A stretch of DNA of 64,000 nt from Lycium barbarum (Eukaryota; Streptophyta; Magnoliopsida; Solanales; Solanaceae): contig NC_083341.1 in the NCBI RefSeq assembly GCF_019175385.1, forward strand, positions 61,785,800 through 61,849,799, read 5' to 3'. Under the pieces are notes generated by a model. The model saw only the letters and a program-made list of their open reading frames with translations. It was not told the origin of the DNA and searched no databases. This document shows, one piece after another, positions 24,996-34,815 of this stretch (position 1 is its first letter; every line of letters begins with the position of its first letter). A program made the translations under genes and the position numbers.

Positions 24996-25334
24996 GTGGG
25001 GGAAGTAATGAGTTAAGTTTTAGAAAATTAACTGGCGGCGATGGAGGGTGGTGGACGGTGGCGGGCAGTGAAGAATAAGGGAATAAGAGGAAAGAAGAAG
25101 AGAGAGAGAGAACGAAAAAAAAACTAAATAATGCTTATAATTTTTTTTAAAACATTTTTATTTGCTTCTCACTCTCTCAAAGAGAGTGAACTACACTCTC
25201 TGTGCCACCTCACTATCCAGGGAGGTATTAATTTCACTTTAAAATTGTCCAGGGGGGTAATAGGTCACTCGTAAAGATGGGGTGCATCATTATTAATCTG
25301 ACTAAACGTTGAGGGAGCATTTGACTATTTTCCC
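24996..25334. other. Right interior and TIR of the MULE-like element
   Basis: Short GGC-rich and GA-rich stretch, then the right TIR (about 25215-25334) matching 13335-13450 on the reverse strand. No gene. Confidence 0.55.
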
Positions 25335-25561
25335 ATATATAAAATATACCTCTACATATGTATTTATTCGGTTCGGTATTTTTTATAAAATAAAAAACCC
25401 ACCCTGGTTATTCAGTACGGTTATGAATTTATTTTAAAACCTTCGATTTTATTAAAAAGAACCTAAAAATCGGTTCCGTACGGTACGGTTCAGTCGGTTC
25501 AATCGGTTTTTGAAAAACCATTGACACCCCTAATTAGCACTAATGATGAGTTTTTATTATA

Positions 25562-26619
25562 GGGAAAAGGGCCTGATTTACCCCTCTACTTTGGGAAAAG
25601 GTTCACATTTACCCCCCGTTATACTATCATCCCACTTATACCCCTACCGTTACAATAGTTGAAATATTTGCCCCCATTTTTAACTCCTGTCCACCGTGGC
25701 CAATGGCTTGGGTCGGACTTGTCCACTGTGTCCCATTAAAATGCCACATAAGAGGCCATGTCAGCAATTTAATTAAATGGGTCCTAAAATTGAAAGAATC
25801 AAACCATGCTTCTTCTTCACCATCAAAAGCTAGGGTTTTTTTCCTCTCTTATGTTCTTCTCTGAGAACCAAACGTTACAATAGTTCTTCCCGATTTATCT
25901 CCAAAATTAAACTCTCCTTTTGGTCCTTGTATTCCAGCAATTCCATGCAAATAAACCTCCAGAATATGACCATTTACATCTTTCTTAAAATACTTCGACT
26001 TGGTAGTGTCAATTGAAAGTTCAGAGCCAACTTGTTCATACACTCTCCAGTCATTTGCAGACCCATCGACGAGTCCGCGGTCTGGCATCTCCAAAATATG
26101 ATCAAGGGCATTACAAATGCGCAATATTTGAAGATTTTTCAATTTTTCATAAGCTTTCTTGAAATTCTCTTCTCCGACTCGTGGGCAACCAAATACAAAT
26201 GCCGTCAATGGGAAATCCTTATTGACTTGGTTGACAACTATGTCAATAGCGCATAGTGTGGCTAATGCTGAACCCAAGCTGTGGCCTGTAACAGTTATGC
26301 TAACTTCCTCGTTCTTGTATTGCCCCAACATAAGAGAGGCAAAAACCCTAGCTTTTGATGGTGAAGAAGAAGCATGGTTTGGTTCTTTTCATTTTAGGAC
26401 CCATTTAATTAAATTGCTGACATGGCCTCTTATGTGTCATTTTAATGGGACACGGTGGACAAACCTGACCCAAGCCATTAGCCACGGTGGACAGGAGTTA
26501 AAAATGGGGGCAAATATTTCAACTATTGTAACGGTAGGGGCATAAGTGGGCTGATAGTATAACGGGGGGTAAATATGAACCTTTTCCCAAAGTAGAAGGG
26601 TAAATCAGGCCCTTTTCCC
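25562..26619. mobile_element. Pack-MULE carrying a lipase fragment
   Basis: A 1058-bp element with long TIRs of about 290 bp (25562-25855 and 26326-26619, starting GGGAAAAGGGCCTGA) is flanked by the exact 9-bp TSD TTTATTATA at 25553-25561 and 26620-26628. Between the TIRs lies about 470 bp of a class-3 lipase coding sequence. There is no transposase. This is the structure of a Pack-MULE: a non-autonomous Mutator-like element that has captured a host gene piece. It sits 30 bp right of the hAT MITE. Confidence 0.9.
25849..26331 (-). CDS. Chimeric ORF: class-3 lipase (phospholipase A1-II-like) fragment between MULE TIRs
   Basis: A 160-residue open frame whose start codon (26331-26329) and stop codon (25851-25849) both lie in the TIRs, while the middle is captured gene sequence. 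It contains the serine-hydrolase elbow TVTGHSLGSALA, then AFVFGCPRVG, a NALDHI segment where the family's Asp is expected, and GHILEVYLHGIAG near the C-terminus with a candidate catalytic His. The N-terminal half of the lipase and its usual C-terminal tail are missing. Plant phospholipase A1-II enzymes are about 400 aa and hydrolyse glycerolipids. The captured piece has no visible intron, stop or frameshift. Whether it is expressed or folds is unknown; I treat it as a gene fragment. Confidence 0.75.
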   Translation of the reverse strand: MLGQYKNEEVSITVTGHSLGSALATLCAIDIVVNQVNKDFPLTAFVFGCPRVGEENFKKAYEKLKNLQILRICNALDHILEMPDRGLVDGSANDWRVYEQVGSELSIDTTKSKYFKKDVNGHILEVYLHGIAGIQGPKGEFNFGDKSGRTIVTFGSQRRT

Positions 26620-26628
26620 TTTATTATA

Positions 26629-27004
26629 TTTTGATCAATAAGTATCTTATATAAATGGACATCAAGAATGTGCCTAACCCTCGCCATTGGCTCATCTTTA
26701 CCTTCGGCTTCTACTTTCATTTTGGTGCTCATTATTTTCACAAACCAGTAAGTAGTAAGTACTGTGAAGCTTTTACATACTTTGTGTAAATTTTATGACA
26801 TCACATTTTCCTATTTGTTATGCAAAAGGAAAATCTGCTTTGCGTCTTCGGGTTGTAGCCGTGATACCAAACAAACATGAAATTGTGCTTCAAGTTCGTA
26901 GTTTATTGAATCAAATCCTTTCTGTTCTGTGTAGGAAAATTGCAGGAAATATGCATGAGGACTTACATGTGCCTCCCTGGCATAAAATACTAAATTCTAC
27001 TTAG
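26629..27004. other. Right interior of outer TIR element
   Basis: AT-rich sequence following the Pack-MULE TSD. No recognised gene; short frames lack family features. Confidence 0.4.
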
Positions 27005-27109
27005 GTTTTTATTCAGAATGGTTTAGGTGTTCAATTGGAAAGAATCTAAGTTGAGGCGTGTAAGTGGAATGTGCGAACAAATTTAGGTGGTAACGGATGA
27101 CTTAAGCTT
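27005..27109 (-). repeat. Right TIR of outer element
   Basis: Reverse complement of 10801-10905, ending ACTTAAGCTT before an A run. Confidence 0.7.
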
Positions 27110-27153
27110 AAAAAAAAAAAAAACAAAGTAGAAACTACGTTGACTGAATGTCA

Positions 27154-27597
27154 TAGTCCGTAGTTGGGGTCAGCAAATCTCCACCGTGCAGAAAGCGGCT
27201 ATTCCCACTTTCGCCCACACACACTAATAGCCTCCCTGCTCCATTTTATTTTATAAAAATACATCCTCCGTCACAATTTAAGTGTATAGTTTTTTTTTTT
27301 TTTTTTTAATTTGTTCCAGAAAAGAGTTTTTCTTTTTATATTTAGTAGAAGTTTCACAATTCAAAAATTTTACATGATAAGTTTAAAATCACAAAATTCA
27401 AAGGACATTTTAATACGTTACACACATTTTTAATTTAAGAACACAAAATTAGAAAGTCCCCTTTTATTATTTAAACTTTGAGTCAAATTAAAGTAAGACA
27501 CTTAAATTGAGACGGAGGGAGTAACAATATCGACCCAAAAGTATCTGGGAAAAATCCAAATTGCTTCTTATTCCATCTCTAAAAAACATACTCTAAT
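27154..27597 (+). pseudogene. Truncated duplicate of the PrxQ 5' end
   Basis: 27154-27240 matches the upstream region of PrxQ at 39271-39345 (shared TAGTTGGGGTCAGCA and GCAGAAAGCGGC). 27530-27597 matches 39395-39462 across the start codon (shared CCAAAAGTATCT, AATCCAAAT and CATACTCTAAT). The PrxQ ATG corresponds to ATT at 27560-27562, so the start is lost. Similarity stops after about 12 codons. A Stowaway MITE splits it at 27262-27521. It is therefore a dead, partial local duplicate of the gene's 5' end, about 11.7 kb upstream of the real gene, most of that distance now being element C. Confidence 0.82.
27262..27521. mobile_element. Stowaway MITE (Tc1/Mariner type)
   Basis: Ends CATCCTCCGTCACAATTTAA and its reverse complement-like TTAAATTGAGACGGAGGGAG, flanked by TA (27260-27261 and 27522-27523). 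About 260 bp, AT-rich, no coding capacity. It interrupts the PrxQ fragment. Confidence 0.82.
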
Positions 27598-27670
27598 AAC
27601 ATGTGTCATCCCACTTAACATTATTTAATTTTTTTTTGGTAGGGTGAACTCACTTACATGACATACTAGA

Positions 27671-28277
27671 TGTTGGGTGTGCGAACAAAGTACCACATTG
27701 GTAGCTGAAAAGAAAAAGGAAGCTATTTATAAGGAGTTGAATACTCTTAATGATGTGAGGCCTTTTGGGGAAAACTGTGCGAGCTTGGCCCAAAACGGAC
27801 AATATCACATCATGTTAAGAGTATCTTTGGGCCGTTTTAGCCTAACAAAGTGGTATCAGAGCCAATGGTTTGGCACGACGGGTATGAAGATGGCGGAGTG
27901 TGGTGTGGGGCCCGACTTTGTGCCTTTGGCCGTCTATGGGCCGGTTTACGACCTTTACCCATAGCTTTGAAGACGCATTCACAGCCTTTGGGCTTCGGTG
28001 ACTGTAAATACTCTGACAGTGTGGGTGGCACACAAATATGTTGAATCTCTGACCCGTGGTATGATAATAAGCCACGTGGAACTTAGTTCGAGGAGGAGAT
28101 TGTTGGGTGTGCGAACAAAGTACCACATTGGTAGCTAGAAAGAAAAAGGAAGCTATTTATAAGGAGTTGGATACTCTTAATGATGTGAGGCCTTTTGGGG
28201 AAAACCGTGCGGGCTTGGCCCAAAGCGGACAATATCACATCATGTTAAGAGTATCTTTGGGCCGTTTTAGCCCAACA
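27671..28277 (+). mobile_element. Complete TRIM element
   Basis: A terminal-repeat retrotransposon in miniature of 607 bp. Two 177-bp LTRs (27671-27847 and 28101-28277) begin TGTTGGGTGTGCG and end CCTAACA or CCCAACA. The TSD CTAGA lies at 27666-27670 and 28278-28282. A PBS, TGGTATCAGAGCC, follows the first LTR at 27851-27863, and a polypurine stretch, GAGGAGGAGA, precedes the second. The LTR has the CCACATTGG motif common in plant TRIMs. The 253-bp internal region has no real coding capacity, so mobility needs help from other elements. Confidence 0.93.
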
Positions 28278-28282
28278 CTAGA

Positions 28283-28383
28283 CGGTGTATGCCGTGCGCA
28301 CTTTGGATTACAATGTATCTATTTGTATGTAGTTGTGTTTGGGTAGTGATAATCTATATATTTTATATTGCTAATAAACATAC
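28283..28383. other. Spacer between TRIM and element C
   Basis: About 100 bp of AT-rich DNA, part of the original sequence between the PrxQ fragment and the PrxQ gene. Nothing recognised. Confidence 0.4.
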
Positions 28384-28388
28384 ATAAG

Positions 28389-31300
28389 TGTCACGACCCA
28401 GCCCCGTGGGCCGCGACTGGTGCCCTTCTGGGACACCCCAAACGAACTCACACCCAAACCATCGTAATCAGCCTCGTCCAAACTCAACGTACGTTATTCG
28501 AACTCAACATCGTAATCAGATATCTACCGAACACTTATCCTAAGCAGTCGCCCGTACAGATCAGACAAATCACAAATCAGAAAGGAGGCGGAATATACAT
28601 CGCCAAATTTCACACACACACATCAGAAGGGTGGCGGAATGCACATCGCCCCCAAGTACATACACATACATACAAACTCAGAGGCCGACTTGGCCATAGC
28701 AGCGTACGGGCCGCTTAAGAATGCAAAACAGACTCACATGCAAACACACCGGACCCACGACCCACAAATCTGACTACAGGACTCTAGACAAAACAGAACA
28801 TAAGAACATATGACGGGACAGGGCCCCGCCGTACCCACACATCCACAAATGTACCGAACACACACATACAACAGAAGATATGTACCAAACGTAGGCTCCG
28901 GATCAAGGGGAGCTCTCCAACACAGCAGAATGAGTAGCCTAAACTGGAGGACCACCCAAACGAGCTTCTGTACCTGCGGGCATGAAACACAGCCCCCGAA
29001 GAAACGGGGGTCAGTACGGGAGAAGTACTGAGTATGTAAAGCAGAAGGTACAGAAATCACAAACACAGCTGGAGTCAGAAAGAACAAACACAACGTCAAC
29101 GTAACAAAGCAAACCTGTGCGGAAGGCAAACGTACGTATGCAAATCAAATCATGGATAGGGTTTAGGAACGTGGTCACCCCCCCCCCCCCCCCCGACGCT
29201 GGTGCCACAACACATCATAACTCCAGAAGGTTTCAAATCTCCGTACAGTCTCCAGACACATCATATCACACACACATCATATCATCAGAACATACCAAAT
29301 GCCATATCACATCATAACTCCATAAACGGTAACCGGCCCTATGGCGAGGCCTCGGAAACCGTAACACATCATAACTCCCGAATATGTTATGGCGCGCACG
29401 ATCACAAAGTCGGCCCGGGTACCGACGAACGAAGTCATAGCAGACAGCACGAACAGAGTAGTGCAGAAACCATATGCATATCAAAAATAATTTGTCGGAC
29501 TCAACATATAGTTTACATGTAGGTATAAACTGACGCCAGAAGGCTCGGAGTAGGAATCAGATTGATCAAAGTATGCGTATAAAAGTTACGAAGTTCCAAA
29601 CTGTCAAATTCGCAAGAAAAACTGTTCAGAAGTCGCTTTCCGAAAATCTCACATCATTCAAAGTACAGAACGTACGTTAATGGCATAAGAAGTTTCAAAC
29701 ACATCCTTGGGTCATAAGCAGACAGTCGCAGATTATAACGGACACAAACGGACCAAACAAACTGAATAAGGGGAGCCTCGGGGCTCGCGGGCCCACCTCG
29801 GGTCAAATTGAGGCGGCGGACACAAATCACAGACTTTCGGCTCCATAGAGCCATCTACGGAAGTTTCGAGGAGTTTCGGACACAACAGCACAAGTTATGG
29901 AGGTACGAACATTCTTTTAACCAAATGCGACAAAAAGGGTTCAATCGCGTTGAATGAATAGTGCTCGAACTTGAACTTCGATTTCCAAGAGCAGGGTTAT
30001 TCCCGAGGGGCCGATCTTAACCTAGTATGTCTAGGACATGCCAAAAGAATGATAGGTAGGCTTTACATACCTGGTTGGCGCCTTACGCTCCTCAAATCGC
30101 AATTCCCGTTTCGTCCAGAAACTGCAAATGGTCACTTTTACCAGTTACTATTCATGAGAATTAACATTTTAGTCTTTGGGCTATATTTGGCTACCGAAAT
30201 TTCGGCAGCACTTCCCCTATAAATCTAACACCCCCGAGACTTAGCTCGGCTCAAAATACAACGACAACAACAGCCCAAACATCATAAAACCATACAAACC
30301 ACAATCATACTACATTAACTTCAAAATTTCACTTTAATACATAAGTTGGCAAATTCTTGACTCAACTTCAAAATTCCAAATCTATTTCCACATTAGTCCA
30401 TTCATTCACTCATTCCCAATTATTCAAACACACTACATACAAGTTCCAAATCACATACAAACATCCCCAAAGTTCACTACTTTCCAATTTTCATTCAAAA
30501 CACCAAAAGTTACGACGAACGTTCTAACTTGCGTCGTTTCATTCCAAATTCGTTATCATCAACCATAAATCTTATTTAAGTCCTTAATATCATAAATATA
30601 CTATGATGTACACAAATATACCAAAGGTATACACTTTCCGATAACGTCCGAAATCATTTTCTAACACCAAATCAATTCTCCAAACATTCATTTACGATAC
30701 AAAGGTTACAACGACACCTCAAACGACTAAACGGAATCAAATTCACATGGTCTTGCACTACCTACAAGCCACGGCCAAACACACCCTTTCTACACACACA
30801 CACCATGCACAAACACAACCCCATCCCATAATCTTCATACTAATCCAATCACTAACACATACATATCCATTTCATAACATTAAAACATAAAAATCTTACC
30901 TTGTTCTTGAATTTCCGACTTGTCGCGAACGTCGATCTTTCTCCAAACTACTTGTATCACGTCGGAGAGCGTCTTGAGCACTTTACAACTATGTGAAAAT
31001 CAAGATTTTTGGAGCAAGCACAAGGCTTGGGAAATTTTTTCTCTCCTCTCCACTATTCTCGGCCGAAACCCTCTTGTTGGTGTTCTTGAATTTTTTTTTT
31101 GATCTTTGAAGATTCTAAGTGGAAGAATGATATATATCCACTAATATATCATGTGCATAGCACATGACATTAAAATGGGTTTGGGCCAAAAGCTATGGCC
31201 GGCCACCCTCCAATCCTTGGGCCTCAATTTTGTTATATTTTCCTTGGCCCAATTCACTAAGAGTCCCGTTTTGTAATTCCCGAAACTAATTTCCGAAATT

Positions 31301-31451
31301 CCGAATTTACCCTCGGCCTTCCCCGACGTCTTAACATTAATGATTCCATAACCAACATAGTCATATTCACCAAAATCAAGTTATGTCCTTATAACACACA
31401 AGTCGAAATTATTTCTCAATTTCCAATTACACGAAAACACGGGACATAACA
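28389..31451 (-). repeat. Element C 3' LTR
   Basis: TG..CA termini. It contains a C run of about 17 near 29178-29194 that is longer in the other LTR. Near 31127-31167 (minus strand) a TATA-like GATATATATC lies close to the inverted repeat CATGTGC-ATA-GCACATG. Short frames here recur in the other LTR and are not genes. Confidence 0.92.
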
Positions 31452-31487
31452 TTCTCCCCCCCTTAAGAACATTCGTCCTCGAATGTT
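31452..31487 (-). other. Element C polypurine tract and hairpin
   Basis: Purine tract AAGGGGGGGAGAA abuts the 3' LTR on the minus strand. The hairpin AACATTCG-AGGA-CGAATGTT is at 31487-31468. Confidence 0.8.
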
Positions 31488-31809
31488 GAATCGACCTCAT
31501 GGGTGTCGTACTACTCCGGGAGGGTTTCTCTTGATAGTTGTCCTTTATTGATTTCTCCGACATGGCTTCTTTACCAATACTAGGGGTAGATTTTCACATC
31601 ACCGATTCAAACGCCTTCTTAATCCCCTTTCCTCATACCCTACGTAATCACCGAACCATACGCTATATTCTTGTAATGGACGAACGCTTCCCAGACATCA
31701 TAATCAATATCATTTTCTTATCACACTCCTGGGTTTCCTTACCACATCGTCGTACTCTCACTTTACTTCATATCAGACACTTCATGCCAAACAGATTCAG
31801 AACTTAAGC

Positions 31810-32290
31810 CGGACGCGCATAAGTATATCGGACGGATTCGTAGTCAACATCAAAAGTGCGGACGCATATCAAACACATCTGAGATCGGAGTCAGACGTAC
31901 AAAGACGTATCAAACGAATTCGTAGGCAGAATCAGACACACGAAGATATACCAAACAGATTCACAATCAAAGCCAGACGTACGGAATCATATCGAACAAA
32001 CCCGAAATCAGAAGCAAATATACAGAATTGTTTCATACCGAATCGTGATCAGACAAACCGAAATGTATCAAACACACGCGCGGTCAAAATCAAACGCACA
32101 GAAGTATATCAGACGGATTTATATCCAGAGTCAGACATACAGAGGTGTGCCAGACAGAAACGGATCCAGAATCAAACGCACAAAAGGTTCATCGGACGGG
32201 AACATAGTCGAACTCAGAAATATAGAGGCGTACCAGGTAGAGCCTCATCGGAATTGGAAGTGCAGAAGCACCACAGATAGATTGTCAATT
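31810..32290 (-). repeat. Degenerate tandem repeat, 41-bp period
   Basis: About eleven diverged copies of a unit beginning CAGACGYACAGAAGTATATC. Several consecutive units (for example from about 31882 on) are exactly 41 bp. It lies between the 5S-like segment and the 3' LTR. The unit is not a multiple of three and no long frame crosses it, so it is non-coding. Confidence 0.8.
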
Positions 32291-32760
32291 TAGGATCACA
32301 TCATTCACATTAAGGCTCCAATAATTCATGAGAATTTCCTTTTTATTTGCAAACTCACTCATCAGTCGTCACACAATTTACCTTGCGTCTTACGTATCGA
32401 CTCCTTCAAAAATTCCAATTACTCACACTGCTTATCCTTTGTTTATCACAATATTAGTTTCCGGGGCTCGACTCTTAGCCCTCATAGGCAGCGAATGAGA
32501 ATCATACACACACATACACATACATATACACATACACACGTTTGCTCACACCTTACTGGCGAACATCTCTGACTATTATTCAAATTCGTTCAATTTCCCA
32601 AGAGGTGTTGTACCCTTTCCTTTTTGCCCATTTAGTCCGCCTCGTTCCGCGCGACTCTCGAAAGGGCACTAACTACTTCACACACATCCTATTTGCCTTT
32701 GGTTACCCCAAGTTTTCATTTACCTTAATCATACTTACACTTGTGCAAAATTTTGCGTTA

Positions 32761-32825
32761 CTTCCCAGGGGGTCACCCGTCCCAGAATTGCTCTGGCTTG
32801 AGCACGCTTAACCCTGAAACTTTTA
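32761..32825 (-). ncRNA. 5S rRNA-like internal promoter segment in element C
   Basis: Minus strand: GGTTAAGCGTGCTC, then GACGGGTGACC and CCTGGGAAG, in the order and spacing of the 5S rRNA internal control region. It occupies the same place as in element A, about 310 bp after the gag stop. AAAATTTTG follows within about 15 bases past CCTGGGAAG, a possible pol III stop. The rest of a 5S gene is not recognisable. Confidence 0.68.
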
Positions 32826-33132
32826 CACATTTTGACGCGTTAGGGCTGATATAATTTCGCCAATTGCCCCGCACGACCTTTGTCACGTAATTTTAGGCCG
32901 AACGGGATTTTAGCAAATTTTTCGGAAAATTTTTTGTAGCGGGTCCCACTCTGACCCAAAGAGGTCGTTTGCTTTTCTAGCTGTGTGGTCTATCGTTCTA
33001 GCCTTCCAAATCCCATATATTTTCCTCCCACATGTACAGATAACTGCCTCGGATATTTTCATTAATTCAGATTCTTACCCGACCTTTACTGACACACACA
33101 AAAAGAATATCGCATAATACTGAGGTACAAAC

Positions 33133-34605
33133 CTACCATTGCACATATTCATTAAACAAAAGGGTTAGTAGTATACCTGGGTCTGTGTCTGGGGGTGCCT
33201 CTGGGTCCCGACGACCGGTCAAAGCATAGATGCGGTTCGAGGGACCGCTAGAATCTGAACCCCCACCACGGCCTCTACCGCGGCCCGCTGGTGCTGGCAT
33301 ACCTCGCCCCGTAGAGCGCGTGGCCGAAGGGGTAGATGACGAACCCGCAACAGATCTCATCGGCGGTGCTGCGCTACCGGAACCGCCTGCCCACGGACAA
33401 TCCCGCATGATATGGCCCTGGCGGCCGCAAGCAAAACAGGCCCCTGTGGCCCTGAAGCACTCATCTGGGTGCGATCTTCCACAATACGAACACTGGGGTA
33501 TGGGTGGCCTAGACTGACTGGGACCCCTGCTCACCTGAGGACCTGGGGCTCTGGAACTCTGGTCTGCCCTGGACGGTCCTGCTCCATCAAACCTCTTACC
33601 AACAGACTGTGTGTCCCGGCCTGACGGAGGAAAGTACCCGCTGGACTGATACTGAGGCTGCCCGCCCCGAGAATCTCCGGAATACCCCGCTGATCTGGCC
33701 CTCTTGGGCCGTCTCCCATCATACTCTCGGCTGGGCCGATCTGCTCGGTGCCGGTTCTCCATCCCCTGGGCGTAGGCCTGTAGACGGGCAATGTCCATAT
33801 CTGTCTGCAATGACACCGCCATACACCCGTCAATCAAGTAACGATCCAGCCCCATAACATATCTATGCATCCGATCTGTCATATCTGCCACCACGGCAGG
33901 GGCATACCGGGCCAGGGAATCAAACTCCAAATTATATTCACGGACGCTCCGACCCCTCTGCTGCAGATGCAAAAACCGATCAGCTCGCTCCCGTCGTAAC
34001 TCTGGGGGCAGAAAGTGGCGGGTGAAAGCAGTCACAAACTGATCCCACATAGCTGGAGGAGCACCCTCACCCCGGGATAGCTCCCAAGTCTCATACCAAT
34101 GCGCGGCAACATCCCGAAGTCTATGCGAAGCTAGCTCAACCGACTCGGTCTCTGACGCCCTGACCAAGTCTAATGCACGCCGCATCCCCCGAATGAAGTC
34201 ATGGGGGTCCTCGTCGGGCTTAGACCCGAAAAACTCTGGAGGGCCGCATAACAAGAACTCCCGAACTCTCAGGCTTTCCCGCCTGTCCTCATCATCATCG
34301 TCCCTCCGCCCGCGCCTGCGAGCCTGTCCGGCTACAATCGTGGTCAGCAACTGTACAGCCTCCCTCAGGGTCCTATCCTCCGCCCCTGGCTGAGGAGCTG
34401 GAGTCTCAGGAGCGGGTACACGGACCTCTGGAGCTGCTGAAGGTCCCGCTCCAGGCTGTACTAATGGGGGTGTAGCAGACCCCTCAGAATGAGGTGTAAC
34501 CTCAAGCAAATCATAAACACGAGCCCGAGTAGCCCGTTGTGCCTGACTGGTCTCTCCTATCTTCGCCTTGCCCTTCTGGGCCGCCGTTGCCTTCTTCGGA
34601 GGCAT
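33133..34605 (-). CDS. Element C gag (intact, 490 aa)
   Basis: An uninterrupted Gypsy gag. I take the start at 34605 (MPPKKATAAQKGK), because A and D begin with the same MPxK motif; an in-frame ATG lies four codons upstream at 34617. The gag domain covers roughly residues 115-285 (FLLCGPPEFFGSKPDEDP, HFLPPELRRERAD, YNLEFDSLARYAP). Two Cys/His groups follow: CSYCGRSHPDEC near 372-383 and a canonical CCHC knuckle CFACGRQGHIMRDC near 390-403. The tail is Gly- and Arg-rich. The frame ends where the protease DPGST motif would begin in D. It should form RNA-packaging particles. No pol follows. Confidence 0.9.
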   Translation of the reverse strand: MPPKKATAAQKGKAKIGETSQAQRATRARVYDLLEVTPHSEGSATPPLVQPGAGPSAAPEVRVPAPETPAPQPGAEDRTLREAVQLLTTIVAGQARRRGRRDDDDEDRRESLRVREFLLCGPPEFFGSKPDEDPHDFIRGMRRALDLVRASETESVELASHRLRDVAAHWYETWELSRGEGAPPAMWDQFVTAFTRHFLPPELRRERADRFLHLQQRGRSVREYNLEFDSLARYAPAVVADMTDRMHRYVMGLDRYLIDGCMAVSLQTDMDIARLQAYAQGMENRHRADRPSREYDGRRPKRARSAGYSGDSRGGQPQYQSSGYFPPSGRDTQSVGKRFDGAGPSRADQSSRAPGPQVSRGPSQSRPPIPQCSYCGRSHPDECFRATGACFACGRQGHIMRDCPWAGGSGSAAPPMRSVAGSSSTPSATRSTGRGMPAPAGRGRGRGGGSDSSGPSNRIYALTGRRDPEAPPDTDPGILLTLLFNEYVQW

Positions 34606-34724
34606 CACTGCAAACACAACAACGGGTCAGATCAGAATGACCCTATTAACACAGCTCTATCGCACGATCTAAGATTCCAAAGAAAGGGCAACACAACATC
34701 CTAGATGTCCTGTAGCTCCTTGTT

Positions 34725-34815
34725 TATAGATGTGGTGCACAACACATCGATAAACAAGACTCTACTAGACACGGCCTGTAGACATTCCGAGGACAAACCG
34801 CTCTGATACCACTTT
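34725..34815 (-). other. Element C PBS and conserved leader
   Basis: Minus strand: AAAAGTGGTATCAGAGCGG follows the 5' LTR, then CCGTGTCTAGTAGAGTCTTG, the leader motif shared with A, D and the window start. Confidence 0.8.

Larger units (their letters stand above)
13335..25334. mobile_element. MULE-like TIR element nested in the hAT MITE
   Basis: TIRs of about 100 bp (left GACAAAATAGTCAAATG, right end its near-exact reverse complement) are flanked by the direct 10-bp repeat ATATATAAAA at 13325-13334 and 25335-25344. TSD length and long TIRs fit Mutator-like elements. No transposase is seen. The interior on the left (13500-13962) includes an unrecognised coding-like stretch. A solo LTR was later inserted at 13963. 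Confidence 0.75.
12495..25532. mobile_element. hAT-type MITE, about 1 kb before nested insertions
   Basis: Ends TAGGGGTGT and ACACCCCTA are flanked by an exact 8-bp duplication, ATTAGCAC, at 12487-12494 and 25533-25540, the hallmark of hAT transposition. Sub-terminal sequence is rich in CGGTTCGG-like pieces on both sides. No transposase is present. Its own DNA is 12495-13334 plus 25345-25532; the rest is a later MULE-like insertion. Confidence 0.82.
10801..27109. mobile_element. Outermost TIR DNA element, heavily nested
   Basis: Terminal inverted repeats of about 100 bp. The left end (GGCTTAAGTCAT, continuing through ACCACCTAAACG and CAATTGAACACCTAAACC) is matched on the reverse strand at 27005-27109. 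An A run follows one end and precedes the other, as expected for a 9-10 bp duplication inside poly(A), which would fit a Mutator-like element. No transposase is visible, so it is a non-autonomous element. It holds a hAT MITE and a Pack-MULE. The superfamily assignment is inference. Confidence 0.6.

Noticed and set aside
25849..26331. A host phospholipase gene
   Set aside because: The piece lies exactly between MULE TIRs with a TSD, lacks the N-terminal half and has start and stop in the TIRs; it is a captured fragment.
27671..28277. A small protein gene family (two similar frames at 27677 and 28107)
   Set aside because: The two frames are the paired LTRs of a TRIM element.
28734..29129. 131-aa minus-strand frame rich in Cys and hydrophobic residues, with a similar frame at 35161-35417
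   Set aside because: Within both LTRs of element C; apparent membrane-like composition comes from AT/CA-rich repeat sequence.
31810..32290. CRISPR-like repeat array
   Set aside because: Units are directly tandem and diverged, with no constant repeat and unique spacers; it is inside a plant retroelement.
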